Part shown: positions 26,314 to 35,816 of the stretch, one piece after another
Numbering within the stretch: the stretch's first letter is position 1
Layout: each line of letters starts with the position of its first letter
NCBI RefSeq assembly: GCF_043196875.1
Contig: NZ_JBEBMX010000006.1
Location: 124,001 to 188,000, forward strand
Origin: Saccharospirillum sp043196875
GTDB taxonomy: Bacteria; Pseudomonadota; Gammaproteobacteria; Pseudomonadales; Natronospirillaceae
Reading direction: 5' to 3'
Length of the DNA: 64,000 bases
Translations under genes and position numbers: made by a program
The notes under the pieces: generated by a model
What the model was told of the DNA's origin: nothing
The model's database searches: none
What the model saw: only the letters and a program-made list of their open reading frames with translations

Positions 26314-27346
26314 CGGGCTGCGCATCGCAAGTTATAACGTTGCGCTGAATCGAAGCTCAGCCACGGCCCTCACCACCGAACTCAAAGGCGCCGGCAGTGC
26401 GCAATTGCGCGCGGTGATTAAGGTCATACAGGCGCTCCAAGCCGATGTGCTGGTACTCAACGAAATCGACCGCGACCGCGATGCAAGCAACCTCGATTTA
26501 CTGACCGAACGCTGGCTGCAGCCGGCCGGACTGGACTACCCATATCGCTACTTTGCAGCGGTCAATACCGGCGTCGATTCCGGCCGCGATCTGGTTAAAG
26601 ACGGTCAACAAAAAACCACGCCGTTTGGCTTCGGCGCCTTCCCGGGCCAGTACGGCATGGCGGTGTTGTCGCGCTGGCCCATCGACTTGTCTGCCAGCCG
26701 AACCTTTCAGCATTTTTTGTGGCGCGACCTGCCCGGTGCCAGCTTGCCCAAAAAGCCTGACGGCTCGGATTTTTACAGCAGCGACGACCTCGCAGTGCTG
26801 CGGCTGTCGAGTAAATCGCATTGGGATTTAGTGATTCAAGCGCCGAGCGGGCCTTTCCATCTATTGGTCAGCCATCCAACGCCGCCAGCCTTTGACGGCC
26901 CGGAGCGACGCAACGCCTATCGCAACAACGATGAAATTCGTTTCTGGTTGGAGTATCTAAATACGAAGACTGATTCAAAAAACCTGACCGACGATCAAGG
27001 TGGTAACGGCGGGCTGGCAGACAACACCGCCTTCGTTATTGCCGGCGACCTGAACGCCGATCCGGAAGCCGGTGACAGCCTGGGCGCCATCCAACAATTA
27101 CTCAGCCACGCCCGACTGCAAGATCCAAAGCCGGTGAGTGAAGGCGCGCAACAACGCTGGCCAAAAGGCAATGGACGACAAACCGCCGACTGGGGACTCA
27201 GAGCCGATTACTTATTGCCCTCAACGGAATTCCGGCTAGAACAAGCCGGCGTCTTTTGGCCCACCGAGGGCAACTTGGCCGAGGCGGTTCGCACCGCCTC
27301 GGATCATCGACCGGTCTGGGCCGACTTAAGCTTCAGCCTTTTTTAA
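26306..27346 (+). CDS. Endonuclease/exonuclease/phosphatase family protein
   Basis: 346 residues. Fold motifs: IASYNVALN near the N-terminus, VLVLNEIDRD (metal-binding Glu), AGDLNADPEAGDS, and SDHRPVWADL at the C-terminus (catalytic Asp-His). No signal peptide is visible, so it probably acts in the cytoplasm, unlike many secreted relatives. It overlaps yjjG by eight bases and runs 14 bases into the convergent ppsA end. The substrate (DNA, phosphoinositide-like or phosphodiester) cannot be told. Confidence 0.85.
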   Translation: MTDGLRIASYNVALNRSSATALTTELKGAGSAQLRAVIKVIQALQADVLVLNEIDRDRDASNLDLLTERWLQPAGLDYPYRYFAAVNTGVDSGRDLVKDGQQKTTPFGFGAFPGQYGMAVLSRWPIDLSASRTFQHFLWRDLPGASLPKKPDGSDFYSSDDLAVLRLSSKSHWDLVIQAPSGPFHLLVSHPTPPAFDGPERRNAYRNNDEIRFWLEYLNTKTDSKNLTDDQGGNGGLADNTAFVIAGDLNADPEAGDSLGAIQQLLSHARLQDPKPVSEGAQQRWPKGNGRQTADWGLRADYLLPSTEFRLEQAGVFWPTEGNLAEAVRTASDHRPVWADLSFSLF

Positions 27347-29705
27347 CGTGTTCGGCCAAATACAGCCAGGTATCAAGCACCGAATCCGGGTTCAGTGATA
27401 CCGATTCGATGCCTTCGTTCATCAGCCATTCGGCAAAGTCGGGATAATCCGACGGACCCTGGCCACAAATACCGATGTATTTGCCCTGCTTACGGCACGC
27501 TTGAATCGCCATACTCATCAAGCTTTTCACCGCCGCATCGCGCTCGTCAAAGCTGCCGGCCACCAGTCCGGAATCGCGATCCAAGCCCAGCGTCAACTGA
27601 GTTAAATCGTTGGAGCCGATGGAAAAGCCATCGAAGTATTTCAGGTAATCGTCGGCCAATAACGCATTGGTCGGCAGCTCGCACATCATGATGACTTTCA
27701 AGCCGGCCTCGCCCGACTTCAATCCATTTTGCGCCAGCAACTCAACCACCTGACGGCCTTCTTCGACGGTGCGCACAAAGGGTACCATCAACTGGACGTT
27801 ATCCAGACCGAGCTGCTCACGCACCCGCTTCATGGCGCGACATTCCAGCTCAAAACAATCGCGGAAACTGTCGGCAACATAGCGCGAGGCGCCACGGAAA
27901 CCGATCATCGGATTTTCTTCCGCCGGTTCATACAAGGAACCGCCGACCAGGTGCGCATATTCGTTCGATTTGAAATCGGACAAGCGCACGATCACCGGTT
28001 TCGGATAAAAAGCAGCGGCGATCGACGCCACGCCTTCGACGATTTTCTCGACGTAAAATTCCACCGGGCTGGGATAACCGGCCATGCGATGATCAATGCT
28101 TTCACGCACTTCCACCGGCACATCTTCGTAGTTCAGCAAAGCTTTGGGATGTACACCGATCATCCGATTGATGATGAATTCCAAGCGCGCCAAACCCACG
28201 CCCGCATTGGGCAGCGAGCGGAAATCGAAAGCACGATCCGGGTTGCCGACATTCATCATCACCTTGAACGGCAATTCCGGCATCGCCGATAAATCACTCT
28301 CGTCGACGTTGTAGTCAAGCAAGCCGGCATAGACCCGGCCGGTATCACCTTCAGCGCAAGAAACCGTCGCTTCAATGCCGCTGCTCAGGCGCTCGGTGGC
28401 ATCACCACAACCGACCACCGCCGGTATGCCCAACTCACGCGCAATGATCGCCGCGTGGCAGGTGCGGCCGCCGCGATTGGTGACGATGGCGGAAGCCCGT
28501 TTCATGATCGGCTCCCAATCCGGGTCGGTCATATCGGTGACCAGCACATCGCCCGCCTGCACTTTGTGCATCTCACCGAGGTCGTGAATCACCTTGACCG
28601 GGCCGCTGCCGATGCGCTGACCAATGGCACGACCTTCAATCAGAACCTTGCCGTGCTCCTTCAGCGCATAACGTTCGATCACCGTTGCCGAACCCTGGCT
28701 CTTCACCGTTTCCGGCCGGGCCTGGACGATATACAACTGACCGTCGCTGCCATCGCGCACCCATTCAATATCCATCGGGCGGCCGTAATGCTGCTCAATG
28801 GTCATCGCCTGGCGCGCCAGTTCCTGTACTTCGTCGTCGCTAATCGCAAAACGCAGCCGGTCTGCTTCCGGCACCTCGACGGTTTCGACCGAGCGGCCGG
28901 TTTCAGTGGCTTCGCCGTAGATCATCTTGATCAGTTTGGAGCCTAAATTGCGCCGTAAAATGGCGTCGTGGCCGGCTTTGAGTGCTGGCTTGTGGACATA
29001 AAATTCGTCCGGGTTTACCGCGCCCTGCACCACGGTTTCACCCAAGCCATAGGCTGCGGTGATAAACACCACCTGATCGAAACCGGATTCAGTATCGATG
29101 GTAAACATCACACCCGAAGCACCGATGTCAGAACGCACCATGCGCTGCACCCCGGCGGAGAGCGCGACCAGACTGTGGTCAAAACCTTTATGCACGCGGT
29201 AAGCGATGGCACGGTCGTTAAACAGCGAGGCAAAGACTTCCTTGATCGCCTGCAACACCGAGTCAATACCGCTGATATTGAGAAAGGTTTCCTGCTGGCC
29301 AGCAAAGGAAGCATCGGGCAAATCTTCGGCAGTTGCTGAAGAGCGCACCGCGACCGAAATCTCCGGGTTGGCCTCGCTCAGTTCGGCGTAGGCGACCCGC
29401 ACAGCGGCTTCCAGTTTTTCCGGAAACGGCGCTTCCATCACTTCGGCACGTATCTGCTTGCCGGCGCGCGCCAAGGCTTCAACGTCGTCGACATCCAGCG
29501 CTGCCAGAGTGGCGTCGATGCGTTCTTTCAGGCCTTCATATTGCAGAAATTCACGATAGGCATCGGCCGTTGTCGCAAAGCCACCGGGTACGGAAACACC
29601 AGCGTCCGCCAAGTTACTGATCATCTCGCCCAGGGACGCATTCTTGCCGCCGACCTGACCGACATCACCAATACCGAGATGTTTGAAATCAATTACGAAA
29701 TCCAT
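27333..29705 (-). CDS. ppsA: Phosphoenolpyruvate synthase
   Basis: 790 residues. It converts pyruvate + ATP to PEP + AMP + Pi for gluconeogenesis. An N-terminal ATP-grasp-like PEP/pyruvate-binding domain (GGKNASLGEMI), a central phosphohistidine domain with GGRTCHAAIIARELGIPAV (catalytic His), and a C-terminal PEP-binding barrel ending GICGQGPSDYPDFAEWL are all present. GGGAGG precedes the ATG. It is divergent from ppsR, its known regulator; the intergenic region also holds an 8-bp inverted repeat (29720-29727 with 29775-29782) followed by T6. Confidence 0.97.
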   Translation of the reverse strand: MDFVIDFKHLGIGDVGQVGGKNASLGEMISNLADAGVSVPGGFATTADAYREFLQYEGLKERIDATLAALDVDDVEALARAGKQIRAEVMEAPFPEKLEAAVRVAYAELSEANPEISVAVRSSATAEDLPDASFAGQQETFLNISGIDSVLQAIKEVFASLFNDRAIAYRVHKGFDHSLVALSAGVQRMVRSDIGASGVMFTIDTESGFDQVVFITAAYGLGETVVQGAVNPDEFYVHKPALKAGHDAILRRNLGSKLIKMIYGEATETGRSVETVEVPEADRLRFAISDDEVQELARQAMTIEQHYGRPMDIEWVRDGSDGQLYIVQARPETVKSQGSATVIERYALKEHGKVLIEGRAIGQRIGSGPVKVIHDLGEMHKVQAGDVLVTDMTDPDWEPIMKRASAIVTNRGGRTCHAAIIARELGIPAVVGCGDATERLSSGIEATVSCAEGDTGRVYAGLLDYNVDESDLSAMPELPFKVMMNVGNPDRAFDFRSLPNAGVGLARLEFIINRMIGVHPKALLNYEDVPVEVRESIDHRMAGYPSPVEFYVEKIVEGVASIAAAFYPKPVIVRLSDFKSNEYAHLVGGSLYEPAEENPMIGFRGASRYVADSFRDCFELECRAMKRVREQLGLDNVQLMVPFVRTVEEGRQVVELLAQNGLKSGEAGLKVIMMCELPTNALLADDYLKYFDGFSIGSNDLTQLTLGLDRDSGLVAGSFDERDAAVKSLMSMAIQACRKQGKYIGICGQGPSDYPDFAEWLMNEGIESVSLNPDSVLDTWLYLAEHVKKG

Positions 29706-29902
29706 CTGCTTACCCTCCCGCCTGGATGGCCGTGTTGTTCTTATAGTGCACTACTCTAGCGGTCAGCCCGATCAATCCAGGCATTTTTTCGTTGAATGTT
29801 CGCCATTCGTCATTCGAATAACGATGGCAACTTTCTATAGATGACAATAGCTCACCAAGAGCGCTACTGTCTGATCTGCGTCAGTCAATGGAAGGATTTG
29901 TC

Positions 29903-30727
29903 ATGGCCACCCGTTCTATTTACTTCATTTCCGACAGCACCGGCATTACCGCCGAGACCGTTGGTTACAGTTTGTTATCGCATTTCGACGGACTGGAATT
30001 TAACGAAACGGTCATGTCCTTTATCGACACCGAAACCAAGGCGCGCAATGCGGTCGATCGCATCGCCCGCGATGCTCGTAACAGTGGCCTGCAACCGATC
30101 ATCGTGGAAACCATTATCGATCCCAAAGTACGGGCGGTGATCCATGCCAGCGACGCTCACGTGGTGGATGTCATCTCTACCTTTCTGTCGCCGCTCGAAA
30201 AGCTGCTCGGCCAGCCGGCCAATATTCGCATTGGACGACCCCAGGTATCGGCACATCAGGGACGTTACCAAAGGCGTATCGATGCCATGCAGTTTGCACT
30301 GGAAAACGACGATGGCCGCCGCACCCAGCACTACGATCAGGCCGATATTATCTTGGTGGGAGTATCACGGTCGGGCAAAACCCCAACCAGTATTTACCTG
30401 GCCTTACAGGCCAATGTTTATGCGGCTAATTACCCGCTGACGATGGATGACTTTGATCACCCCAAATTGCCACCGGTGCTGCAAAGCCATCGCGATAAAC
30501 TCTATGGATTGACCATTGCGCCACGCCGGCTGCATCAAATCCGGCATGGCCGAAAGGCCGACAGTGACTATGCTTCATTAAGACAATGCGAAGATGAGGT
30601 GCGAATGACCGAAGCGTTGTTTAAGCGCTTCGGCATTCCCTTTATCGATACCACTCAATTATCGATCGAAGAAATTTCCACTCGCATTCTGGTAGACAAA
30701 CGTCTGCGTGAAAGGACTAGAAACTAG
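29903..30727 (+). CDS. ppsR: PEP synthase regulatory protein (bifunctional kinase/phosphorylase)
   Basis: 274 residues from ATG 29903, with AAGGA upstream; an ATG five codons earlier (29888) is also in frame but lies ahead of that ribosome site. The P-loop GVSRSGKTP (about 154-162) is the DUF299 hallmark. PpsR inactivates PpsA by ADP-dependent phosphorylation of a threonine near the catalytic His and reactivates it by Pi-dependent phosphorolysis. Divergent gene order with ppsA is the usual arrangement. The stop overlaps the end of cfa by four bases. Confidence 0.95.
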   Translation: MATRSIYFISDSTGITAETVGYSLLSHFDGLEFNETVMSFIDTETKARNAVDRIARDARNSGLQPIIVETIIDPKVRAVIHASDAHVVDVISTFLSPLEKLLGQPANIRIGRPQVSAHQGRYQRRIDAMQFALENDDGRRTQHYDQADIILVGVSRSGKTPTSIYLALQANVYAANYPLTMDDFDHPKLPPVLQSHRDKLYGLTIAPRRLHQIRHGRKADSDYASLRQCEDEVRMTEALFKRFGIPFIDTTQLSIEEISTRILVDKRLRERTRN

Positions 30728-31926
30728 CGCACACTGCGATACTCACTCCAGTCGTTTAACTGGGTAAATACCAGTTGCCACAGCTGACCCTGACGCGAAC
30801 GAAAATAGCCGGCACAGGCATGCAAATAATATCGCCACATCCGCCGGAAACGTTCGTCGTACTCGGGCAAATCATCCCAGGCCGCATCGATATTTTTTGC
30901 CCATGCCATCAAAGTTTTATCGTAATCAGGCCCGAAATTATGCCAGTCTTCCAGACGTAAAAGATCAACACTATTGATGGTTATTTCTTTACGTGAAGGC
31001 ACTTTGCCATTGGGAAAGATGTACTTATGAATAAAGGGTTCAGGCGCCTTGGTTGTGTATTCGTCGCCGATGGTGTGCAACAAAAAGATGCCGTTATCGC
31101 TCAGCAATTGGGTCACTTTATTAAAGAAGGTGCGATAATTTTTAACACCCACGTGCTCAAACATCCCCACTGAAACGATGCGATCATAATGCCCAGTCAG
31201 CATACGATAGTCTTGTAGGATGATTTCCACCGGCAGCCCCTGAACGTTCTCACACGCCAACTTCTGCTGTTCGCGGGAAATGGTCACACCGGTGACTTCT
31301 ACGCCGTAATTCTCTGCGGCATAAGCAGCCAGACCACCCCAACCACAACCGATGTCGAGCAATTTCATGCCCGGCTCCAGCTTGAGCTTGCGACAGATCA
31401 GGTCGAGTTTATGGGTCTGAGCATCGGCCAGGTTATCGGCCTGTGCCCAATAGCCGCAGCTATAGATCATGCGCGGATCAAGCATACGTCGATAGAGGTC
31501 GTTGCCAATATCGTAATGAGCCTCACCAACATGAAAGGCGCGTTTAATACTCTGGAAATTGAACAGTTTGAAAGCCACCGCACTGAACACTAACTTCAGT
31601 TTGGCCAGCCCAGGAACACGCTCATCCAAATAAGCCCCCAATATATGAGCGAACATTTCATCAAGCTGCGCACAATCCCACCAGCCATCCATATAAGATT
31701 CTCCCAGGCCAATAGAGCCATCGCGGAGAATGCGTTTATAAAAGTTGGTGTTGTATATCTGGATATCCCATGGCCGGTCGCCATTGATTTTTATATCGGC
31801 CAGGGCCAGCAATTGCACAAAATAATCGGGAGGAGTGTGTTCGATGCCGCGCTGTACATTCTGTTGCATCATTGCAACGGTGTCGGCTGTCCCTGCCGGT
31901 CTGGTGGTATCAGTATTAGTATCCAT
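30724..31926 (-). CDS. cfa: Cyclopropane-fatty-acyl-phospholipid synthase
   Basis: 400 residues from ATG 31926 (AGGAG six bases upstream; the open frame starts 18 codons earlier without a ribosome site). It is a SAM-dependent enzyme that cyclopropanates unsaturated acyl chains of membrane lipids under stress. Motif I LDIGCGWGGLAAYAA is near residues 175-189, followed by GVTISREQ and VSVGMFEHVG. The N-terminal lipid-binding domain is present. Confidence 0.95.
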   Translation of the reverse strand: MDTNTDTTRPAGTADTVAMMQQNVQRGIEHTPPDYFVQLLALADIKINGDRPWDIQIYNTNFYKRILRDGSIGLGESYMDGWWDCAQLDEMFAHILGAYLDERVPGLAKLKLVFSAVAFKLFNFQSIKRAFHVGEAHYDIGNDLYRRMLDPRMIYSCGYWAQADNLADAQTHKLDLICRKLKLEPGMKLLDIGCGWGGLAAYAAENYGVEVTGVTISREQQKLACENVQGLPVEIILQDYRMLTGHYDRIVSVGMFEHVGVKNYRTFFNKVTQLLSDNGIFLLHTIGDEYTTKAPEPFIHKYIFPNGKVPSRKEITINSVDLLRLEDWHNFGPDYDKTLMAWAKNIDAAWDDLPEYDERFRRMWRYYLHACAGYFRSRQGQLWQLVFTQLNDWSEYRSVR

Positions 31927-32092
31927 TCCGTACTCCTGTATAAATAATTGATACAAGAGCCTCGGTACTGCTAACGACATTCATTCCTTGAACATCGCAA
32001 ACCGGGGCGTTTCCCCAAGAAAGTTATTCCCTAAAACCCCGCTATTCGAATTAATTCAAGCAATGCTGTCAATAGCTGAATCGTACAGCGGT

Positions 32093-32731
32093 TTATGCCC
32101 CGCTGTTATCCTGGCCGTCCTGTGACTTCAGTCGCAATACCAACGTTTCAATTTCGGCATCGCGGATATTATTTTCCGCTAAATGTCGCGCCATATTCAG
32201 CAAATAATCCCGGCTGGAACCACGGCCACCAGTGGCATGGCGAATCATCTCAACCTTGTTATCCAGACTTGGCTGCACAACCTGCGGATGGCCTTCATTC
32301 ACCACCATGGTCAGAGCCGCAACGCTGCGTCCATCAGATAGATCAATAGGTAACCACAGCGGGATATAACAGTCAGTGACCAGTTCGCGGGCAATCAAAC
32401 GCTGTAAGGATGCCTGCAACTGCTGTTCGTCGAGCCGAAAAGCATGTCCTTCGCAACTGCCGCCAGGCTGATGGCGAATCCCCAAAACCAGACCAGGGCG
32501 CTCAGGTGAACCACGGTGTACCGTTGCTTTGATGCACATTTCGCGACGGTAATGCGTCAGGCTGGCGGGTTGATCTTCGACCACCGCCATCTCCGGATTC
32601 CAGATCAACGAACCATAACCAAAAACCCAGACCGGACCGTCATCGGGTTTGTGCTGCAGTACAAAACGTTCTATGGCGGCCAGATCGGTTAAATCCGCCT
32701 GCGCCAGAAACGCCTTGGCTCGATGCATCAT
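32093..32731 (-). CDS. ChaC-like gamma-glutamylcyclotransferase
   Basis: 212 residues. The substrate-binding motif VFGYGSLIW (about 35-43) and the downstream R-G-SPERPGLVLG stretch mark the ChaC branch, which cleaves gamma-glutamyl bonds (glutathione) to 5-oxoproline. It is encoded just upstream of nothing obvious in glutathione metabolism; the AEC permease gene lies three bases upstream on the same strand, suggesting one transcript. GGAG sits eight bases from the first of two adjacent Met codons. Confidence 0.9.
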   Translation of the reverse strand: MMHRAKAFLAQADLTDLAAIERFVLQHKPDDGPVWVFGYGSLIWNPEMAVVEDQPASLTHYRREMCIKATVHRGSPERPGLVLGIRHQPGGSCEGHAFRLDEQQLQASLQRLIARELVTDCYIPLWLPIDLSDGRSVAALTMVVNEGHPQVVQPSLDNKVEMIRHATGGRGSSRDYLLNMARHLAENNIRDAEIETLVLRLKSQDGQDNSGA

Positions 32732-32734
32732 GAT

Positions 32735-33616
32735 TCAGACTCCAGCCAGTACCCAGGCCAACACCAGCGGCATCACCACCAGACTGGCAGCATTGGCAAA
32801 CAACACCATGGCAGCAACCTGGTCCGGTTGCTGGTTATAGCGTTCAGCAACCAGATAATTCAACACCGCCGGCGGCAAAGCGCCGAACAGCAATAACATA
32901 CCGGCCTGCACCGGCGGCAGGTCGAACATCAACACCAGCGGCCAGGCAATCAGCAGACCCAAGATCGGCGCGGCGATGGCACTGATCAGGCCAATGCGCC
33001 AGCCACTCAAATCGAGTTTGACCAGCCGAACACCGAGCGAAAACAACATCAAGGGTACTGCTATATCACCCAGCAATTGCAGTGAGCGTACCAACCAGTC
33101 CGGCAGGCTGATGTCGAAACCGGCGATCAATAAACCGCCCACCGCGGCCAGAATCATCGGGTTTTTCAGTACCGCCAGCAAATGAGTACGCGGGTTTAGC
33201 AGCCACATCCCAACGGTGAAATGCAGGGTGTTTTCAACGATGAATAAGATCACCGCCACCGGCATATATTGCTCACCAAAGGTAAAGAGGAACAACGGCA
33301 ACCCCATATTGCCGCTGTTACGAAACATCATCGGCGGCACAAAGGTCTTCCACTGGGCACCAATCATGCGTCCTAAAGGCCAGGCCAGCAGGCCGGGTAG
33401 CAAGGTCACCAGAATAGCCGCCAATGTCAGAGGGCCGAACTGACTCAACTCCAAGGGCCGGGAAGCGAACACACTGAGAATCAGGAAGGGCGTAAACACA
33501 TCCATATTAATGCGATTGGCCGCTTCCATATCCGGCGCATGACGTCGCCCGTACAGATAACCCACCAAAACCACCAGAAAAATCGGTACAACGATGGCGG
33601 CAATACGTTCGATCAT
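32735..33616 (-). CDS. AEC (auxin efflux carrier-type) family transporter
   Basis: 293-residue membrane protein with about ten hydrophobic spans in the two five-helix halves typical of the AEC/bile-acid-transporter fold. MMFRNSGNMGLPL (about 98-110) is the conserved crossover motif of the first half. Bacterial AEC proteins often move dicarboxylates such as malate; the substrate here is unknown. Its ATG overlaps the stop of the upstream DUF998 gene (ATGA). Confidence 0.88.
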   Translation of the reverse strand: MIERIAAIVVPIFLVVLVGYLYGRRHAPDMEAANRINMDVFTPFLILSVFASRPLELSQFGPLTLAAILVTLLPGLLAWPLGRMIGAQWKTFVPPMMFRNSGNMGLPLFLFTFGEQYMPVAVILFIVENTLHFTVGMWLLNPRTHLLAVLKNPMILAAVGGLLIAGFDISLPDWLVRSLQLLGDIAVPLMLFSLGVRLVKLDLSGWRIGLISAIAAPILGLLIAWPLVLMFDLPPVQAGMLLLFGALPPAVLNYLVAERYNQQPDQVAAMVLFANAASLVVMPLVLAWVLAGV

Positions 33617-34191
33617 TGATTAGCCTTAGCGCTTGCTGCGCGTCCCAGATAATGCACCCAGATCAACCACAACACGGCGAAACTCGCTTCATAGCCTCGC
33701 TGCCACAGCCCCGGCCACCAGTCGCGGTGCCAGAACGCCCATTGCAACAGCACAAAGCAGGCCAGCAGAAGGCCCTTTAGCAAGACAACCGTTACATTCA
33801 GATTCGGCAGCCGCCAACCGACAATCAGCGCACCGGCGTAGAGCACCCACACCAGGGTGTTGTGCACTAATTGCGTGACTGAGCCATCCAGCGGACAGTT
33901 CAGATCACAAGGAAAAACCATGCGGCCAATCAGACTGGCGGCAAAGGCAATGGTGCCAAAGCGCAGCCAGCTATCCAGACGTTGCGGCTCCAACTGTTTG
34001 CGCACAGCCTCGACCGTACCCATCCAGAAAGCGCCACTGAGCAGGAAAATGCCATTGGCCAGAGAACGCCCGCTGTGCTCCAGCGCGCCCAGTTCATTAA
34101 TCAGCTGCGTTGGCACCACTGAGCCCAACAACCAGGGCAACACCACCAATACCAGGGCCGATAGCCAGCTTAAAAAGATTGCTTTGGTCAC
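33613..34191 (-). CDS. DUF998-type integral membrane protein
   Basis: 192 residues from GTG 34191, which has GGAG five bases upstream; an ATG at 34215 and a longer open frame to 34293 lack a good site. About six membrane spans are visible, with the motif FPCDLNCPLDGSVTQLVHN (short Cys-rich loop, then His) that I associate with DUF998. Function unknown. It is translationally coupled to the AEC permease and so is probably made together with it. Confidence 0.72.
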   Translation of the reverse strand: MTKAIFLSWLSALVLVVLPWLLGSVVPTQLINELGALEHSGRSLANGIFLLSGAFWMGTVEAVRKQLEPQRLDSWLRFGTIAFAASLIGRMVFPCDLNCPLDGSVTQLVHNTLVWVLYAGALIVGWRLPNLNVTVVLLKGLLLACFVLLQWAFWHRDWWPGLWQRGYEASFAVLWLIWVHYLGRAASAKANQ

Positions 34192-34327
34192 AACCACTCC
34201 AGCGCGAAAAGGCATTAGCTTAACGGCGCGTTGGAGACAGGGAAAGCCAACTCTGCCCAACGCATCATTGCCGCTGGTGCAACGCTTTGACACAGTTCAG
34301 CGGAGTGATTTCCACCCGCGCCTTGCG

Positions 34328-34478
34328 TATAATCCGCGCGCCCTACACCTTTCACCGGTTTCGGCATGGCTACCGCGCCAAGCGCCAACGCTTCGCTCTG
34401 AATTCCTGCGACGTGCCTCGACGACTGCATGCGGCCCAGCTGTGTCGGTTCATTGATGCACGCAGGTACTGTTACGTT
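34328..34478 (+). promoter_or_regulatory. nhaD promoter element and structured leader that can hide the ribosome site
   Basis: A perfect TATAAT (34328-34333) gives a leader of roughly 140 nt; the -35 is weak. Within it AAGCG-CCAA-CGCTT forms a hairpin (34380-34393). A longer helix pairs CCTGC (34405-34409) and GTGC (34413-34416) with GCACGCAGG (34458-34466). That 3' strand contains the only AGG-type ribosome-site candidate, so the fold would block translation of nhaD. Leaders of cation antiporter genes are known sites of Li+/Na+ riboswitches, but I cannot match this one to a described class by eye. Confidence 0.45.
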
Positions 34479-35735
34479 ATGCCAGATCTTTTAACACCTT
34501 TGCTCATCGCCCTCGCCGTGCTGGCGTTGCTGGGCGTCATCCTCGAAGAAGTCACTCACGTCAATAAAGCTAAGGTCACTTTGTTTTTCGGCACCGTCGC
34601 TTGGGTATTGTTGTATATCTTCGCCGAAACACCGGCGGCCATCGACGACGTCACACGGAACTTCAGTGAGAATCTGGGCGAGATCGCCAACCTCTGGCTG
34701 TTCTTAGTGGCGACCATGACCTTCGTCGCCTACCTGAACAAAAAAGGCATGATCGAAAACCTGATCTACCTGTTCATGCCCAAGGAAGTCAGCGAAAAAA
34801 CACTGCTGTTTCTCACCGCCATTTTCTGCTTTGTATTCAGTTCGCTGGCCGACAACATCACCGCCACCTTGGTGTCGATGACGCTGGTATTGTCGTTAAA
34901 ACTGGAACCGAAAAAGACCGTGCGTTTTGCCACTTTGGTGATCTTCGCGGTGAACTCCGGCGGTGTCGCCTTGATTACCGGCGACGTCACCACCTTGATG
35001 ATTTTCCTGGCTGGTAAAATTGGCATCGCCGACTTACTGTCGCTGAGCGCGCCGGCATTTATTGCCGTTATGGCGCTGGCCTTTATGCTGTCGTTTGGTT
35101 TGAGCGGTCGTGTGGTAATCGAACAGAACCGCCACGATGTACGTCGTGTCGACATGATTATCGCCGCCATTTTCTTGCTGACCATTTTCGCCACCATCAT
35201 CGGCAATGCTCTCTATCAAATACCTCCGGCGCTGACCTTTTTGTGCGGCCTGTCGGTGATGTTTTTGGTGTCGCGTTTCTACAACGACGACGAAGATCAG
35301 ATTCTCGAATTCATTCGTACCATCGAGTTCGAAACACTGTTGTTCTTCCTGGGTATTTTGTTGCTGGTGGGCATGCTCAAGGAAATTGCGGTGCTGGAAA
35401 TGATCGCGCATCAGTACAGCGAAGCGCCTTCCTTTATTGCCAATTACATCATCGGTTTTGTTTCGGCTCTGGTCGACAACGTCCCGCTGACAGCCGCCTT
35501 GCTGAAGTCCGATATCGATATGGACGCTACCGCCTGGATGGGCCTGACCTACGCCGTAGGCGCCGGTGGTTCGCTGCTGGTTATCGGTTCAGCCGCAGGT
35601 ATCGTCGCCATGAGCAAGGTCAAAGAGCTGACCTTCAAATCGCACATGGCATCCATCTGGTTACTTATTCCGGCTTATACTCTGGGTTATTATCTGGTGT
35701 ATTTGCTGGGTAGCTGGATGCACGGCAGCGCATAA
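34479..35735 (+). CDS. nhaD: Sodium:proton antiporter NhaD
   Basis: 418 residues from ATG 34479. The open frame begins 64 codons earlier, but that part is basic and non-hydrophobic and is better read as leader. About 11-12 membrane spans of the ion-transporter (IT) superfamily are visible. Motifs FSSLADNITATLVSM (first half) and FVSALVDNVPLTAALLKSD (second half) carry the conserved DN residues used for Na+/H+ exchange. It expels Na+ or Li+ at alkaline pH, as expected in a marine or halophilic cell. A terminator follows. Confidence 0.93.
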   Translation: MPDLLTPLLIALAVLALLGVILEEVTHVNKAKVTLFFGTVAWVLLYIFAETPAAIDDVTRNFSENLGEIANLWLFLVATMTFVAYLNKKGMIENLIYLFMPKEVSEKTLLFLTAIFCFVFSSLADNITATLVSMTLVLSLKLEPKKTVRFATLVIFAVNSGGVALITGDVTTLMIFLAGKIGIADLLSLSAPAFIAVMALAFMLSFGLSGRVVIEQNRHDVRRVDMIIAAIFLLTIFATIIGNALYQIPPALTFLCGLSVMFLVSRFYNDDEDQILEFIRTIEFETLLFFLGILLLVGMLKEIAVLEMIAHQYSEAPSFIANYIIGFVSALVDNVPLTAALLKSDIDMDATAWMGLTYAVGAGGSLLVIGSAAGIVAMSKVKELTFKSHMASIWLLIPAYTLGYYLVYLLGSWMHGSA

Positions 35736-35754
35736 ATTCCACACTAAAAATCAC

Positions 35755-35783
35755 CAAAAAAGGGCGCCGAAGCGCCCTTTTTA
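35755..35783. terminator. Intrinsic terminator after nhaD
   Basis: A-run, GGGCGC (35762-35767), loop CGAA, GCGCCC (35772-35777), then T5. It lies between the convergent nhaD and putP genes and can act in both directions. Confidence 0.9.
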
Positions 35784-35816
35784 TTTGGCTGAAAACATCA
35801 GCCTGTCACCAAGATA

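Noticed and set aside
29720..29790. Inverted repeat plus T6 as an attenuator for ppsR
   Set aside because: The loop is 47 bases and the stem only eight; noted in the ppsA entry but not supported as a terminator.
34287..34292. TTGACA as -35 box of nhaD
   Set aside because: It is 35 bases from the TATAAT, far beyond the 16-18 allowed.
34287..34478. 64-codon N-terminal extension of NhaD
   Set aside because: The frame is open, but the extension is basic, not hydrophobic and lacks a signal peptide; the -10 box and RNA helices in it fit a leader.
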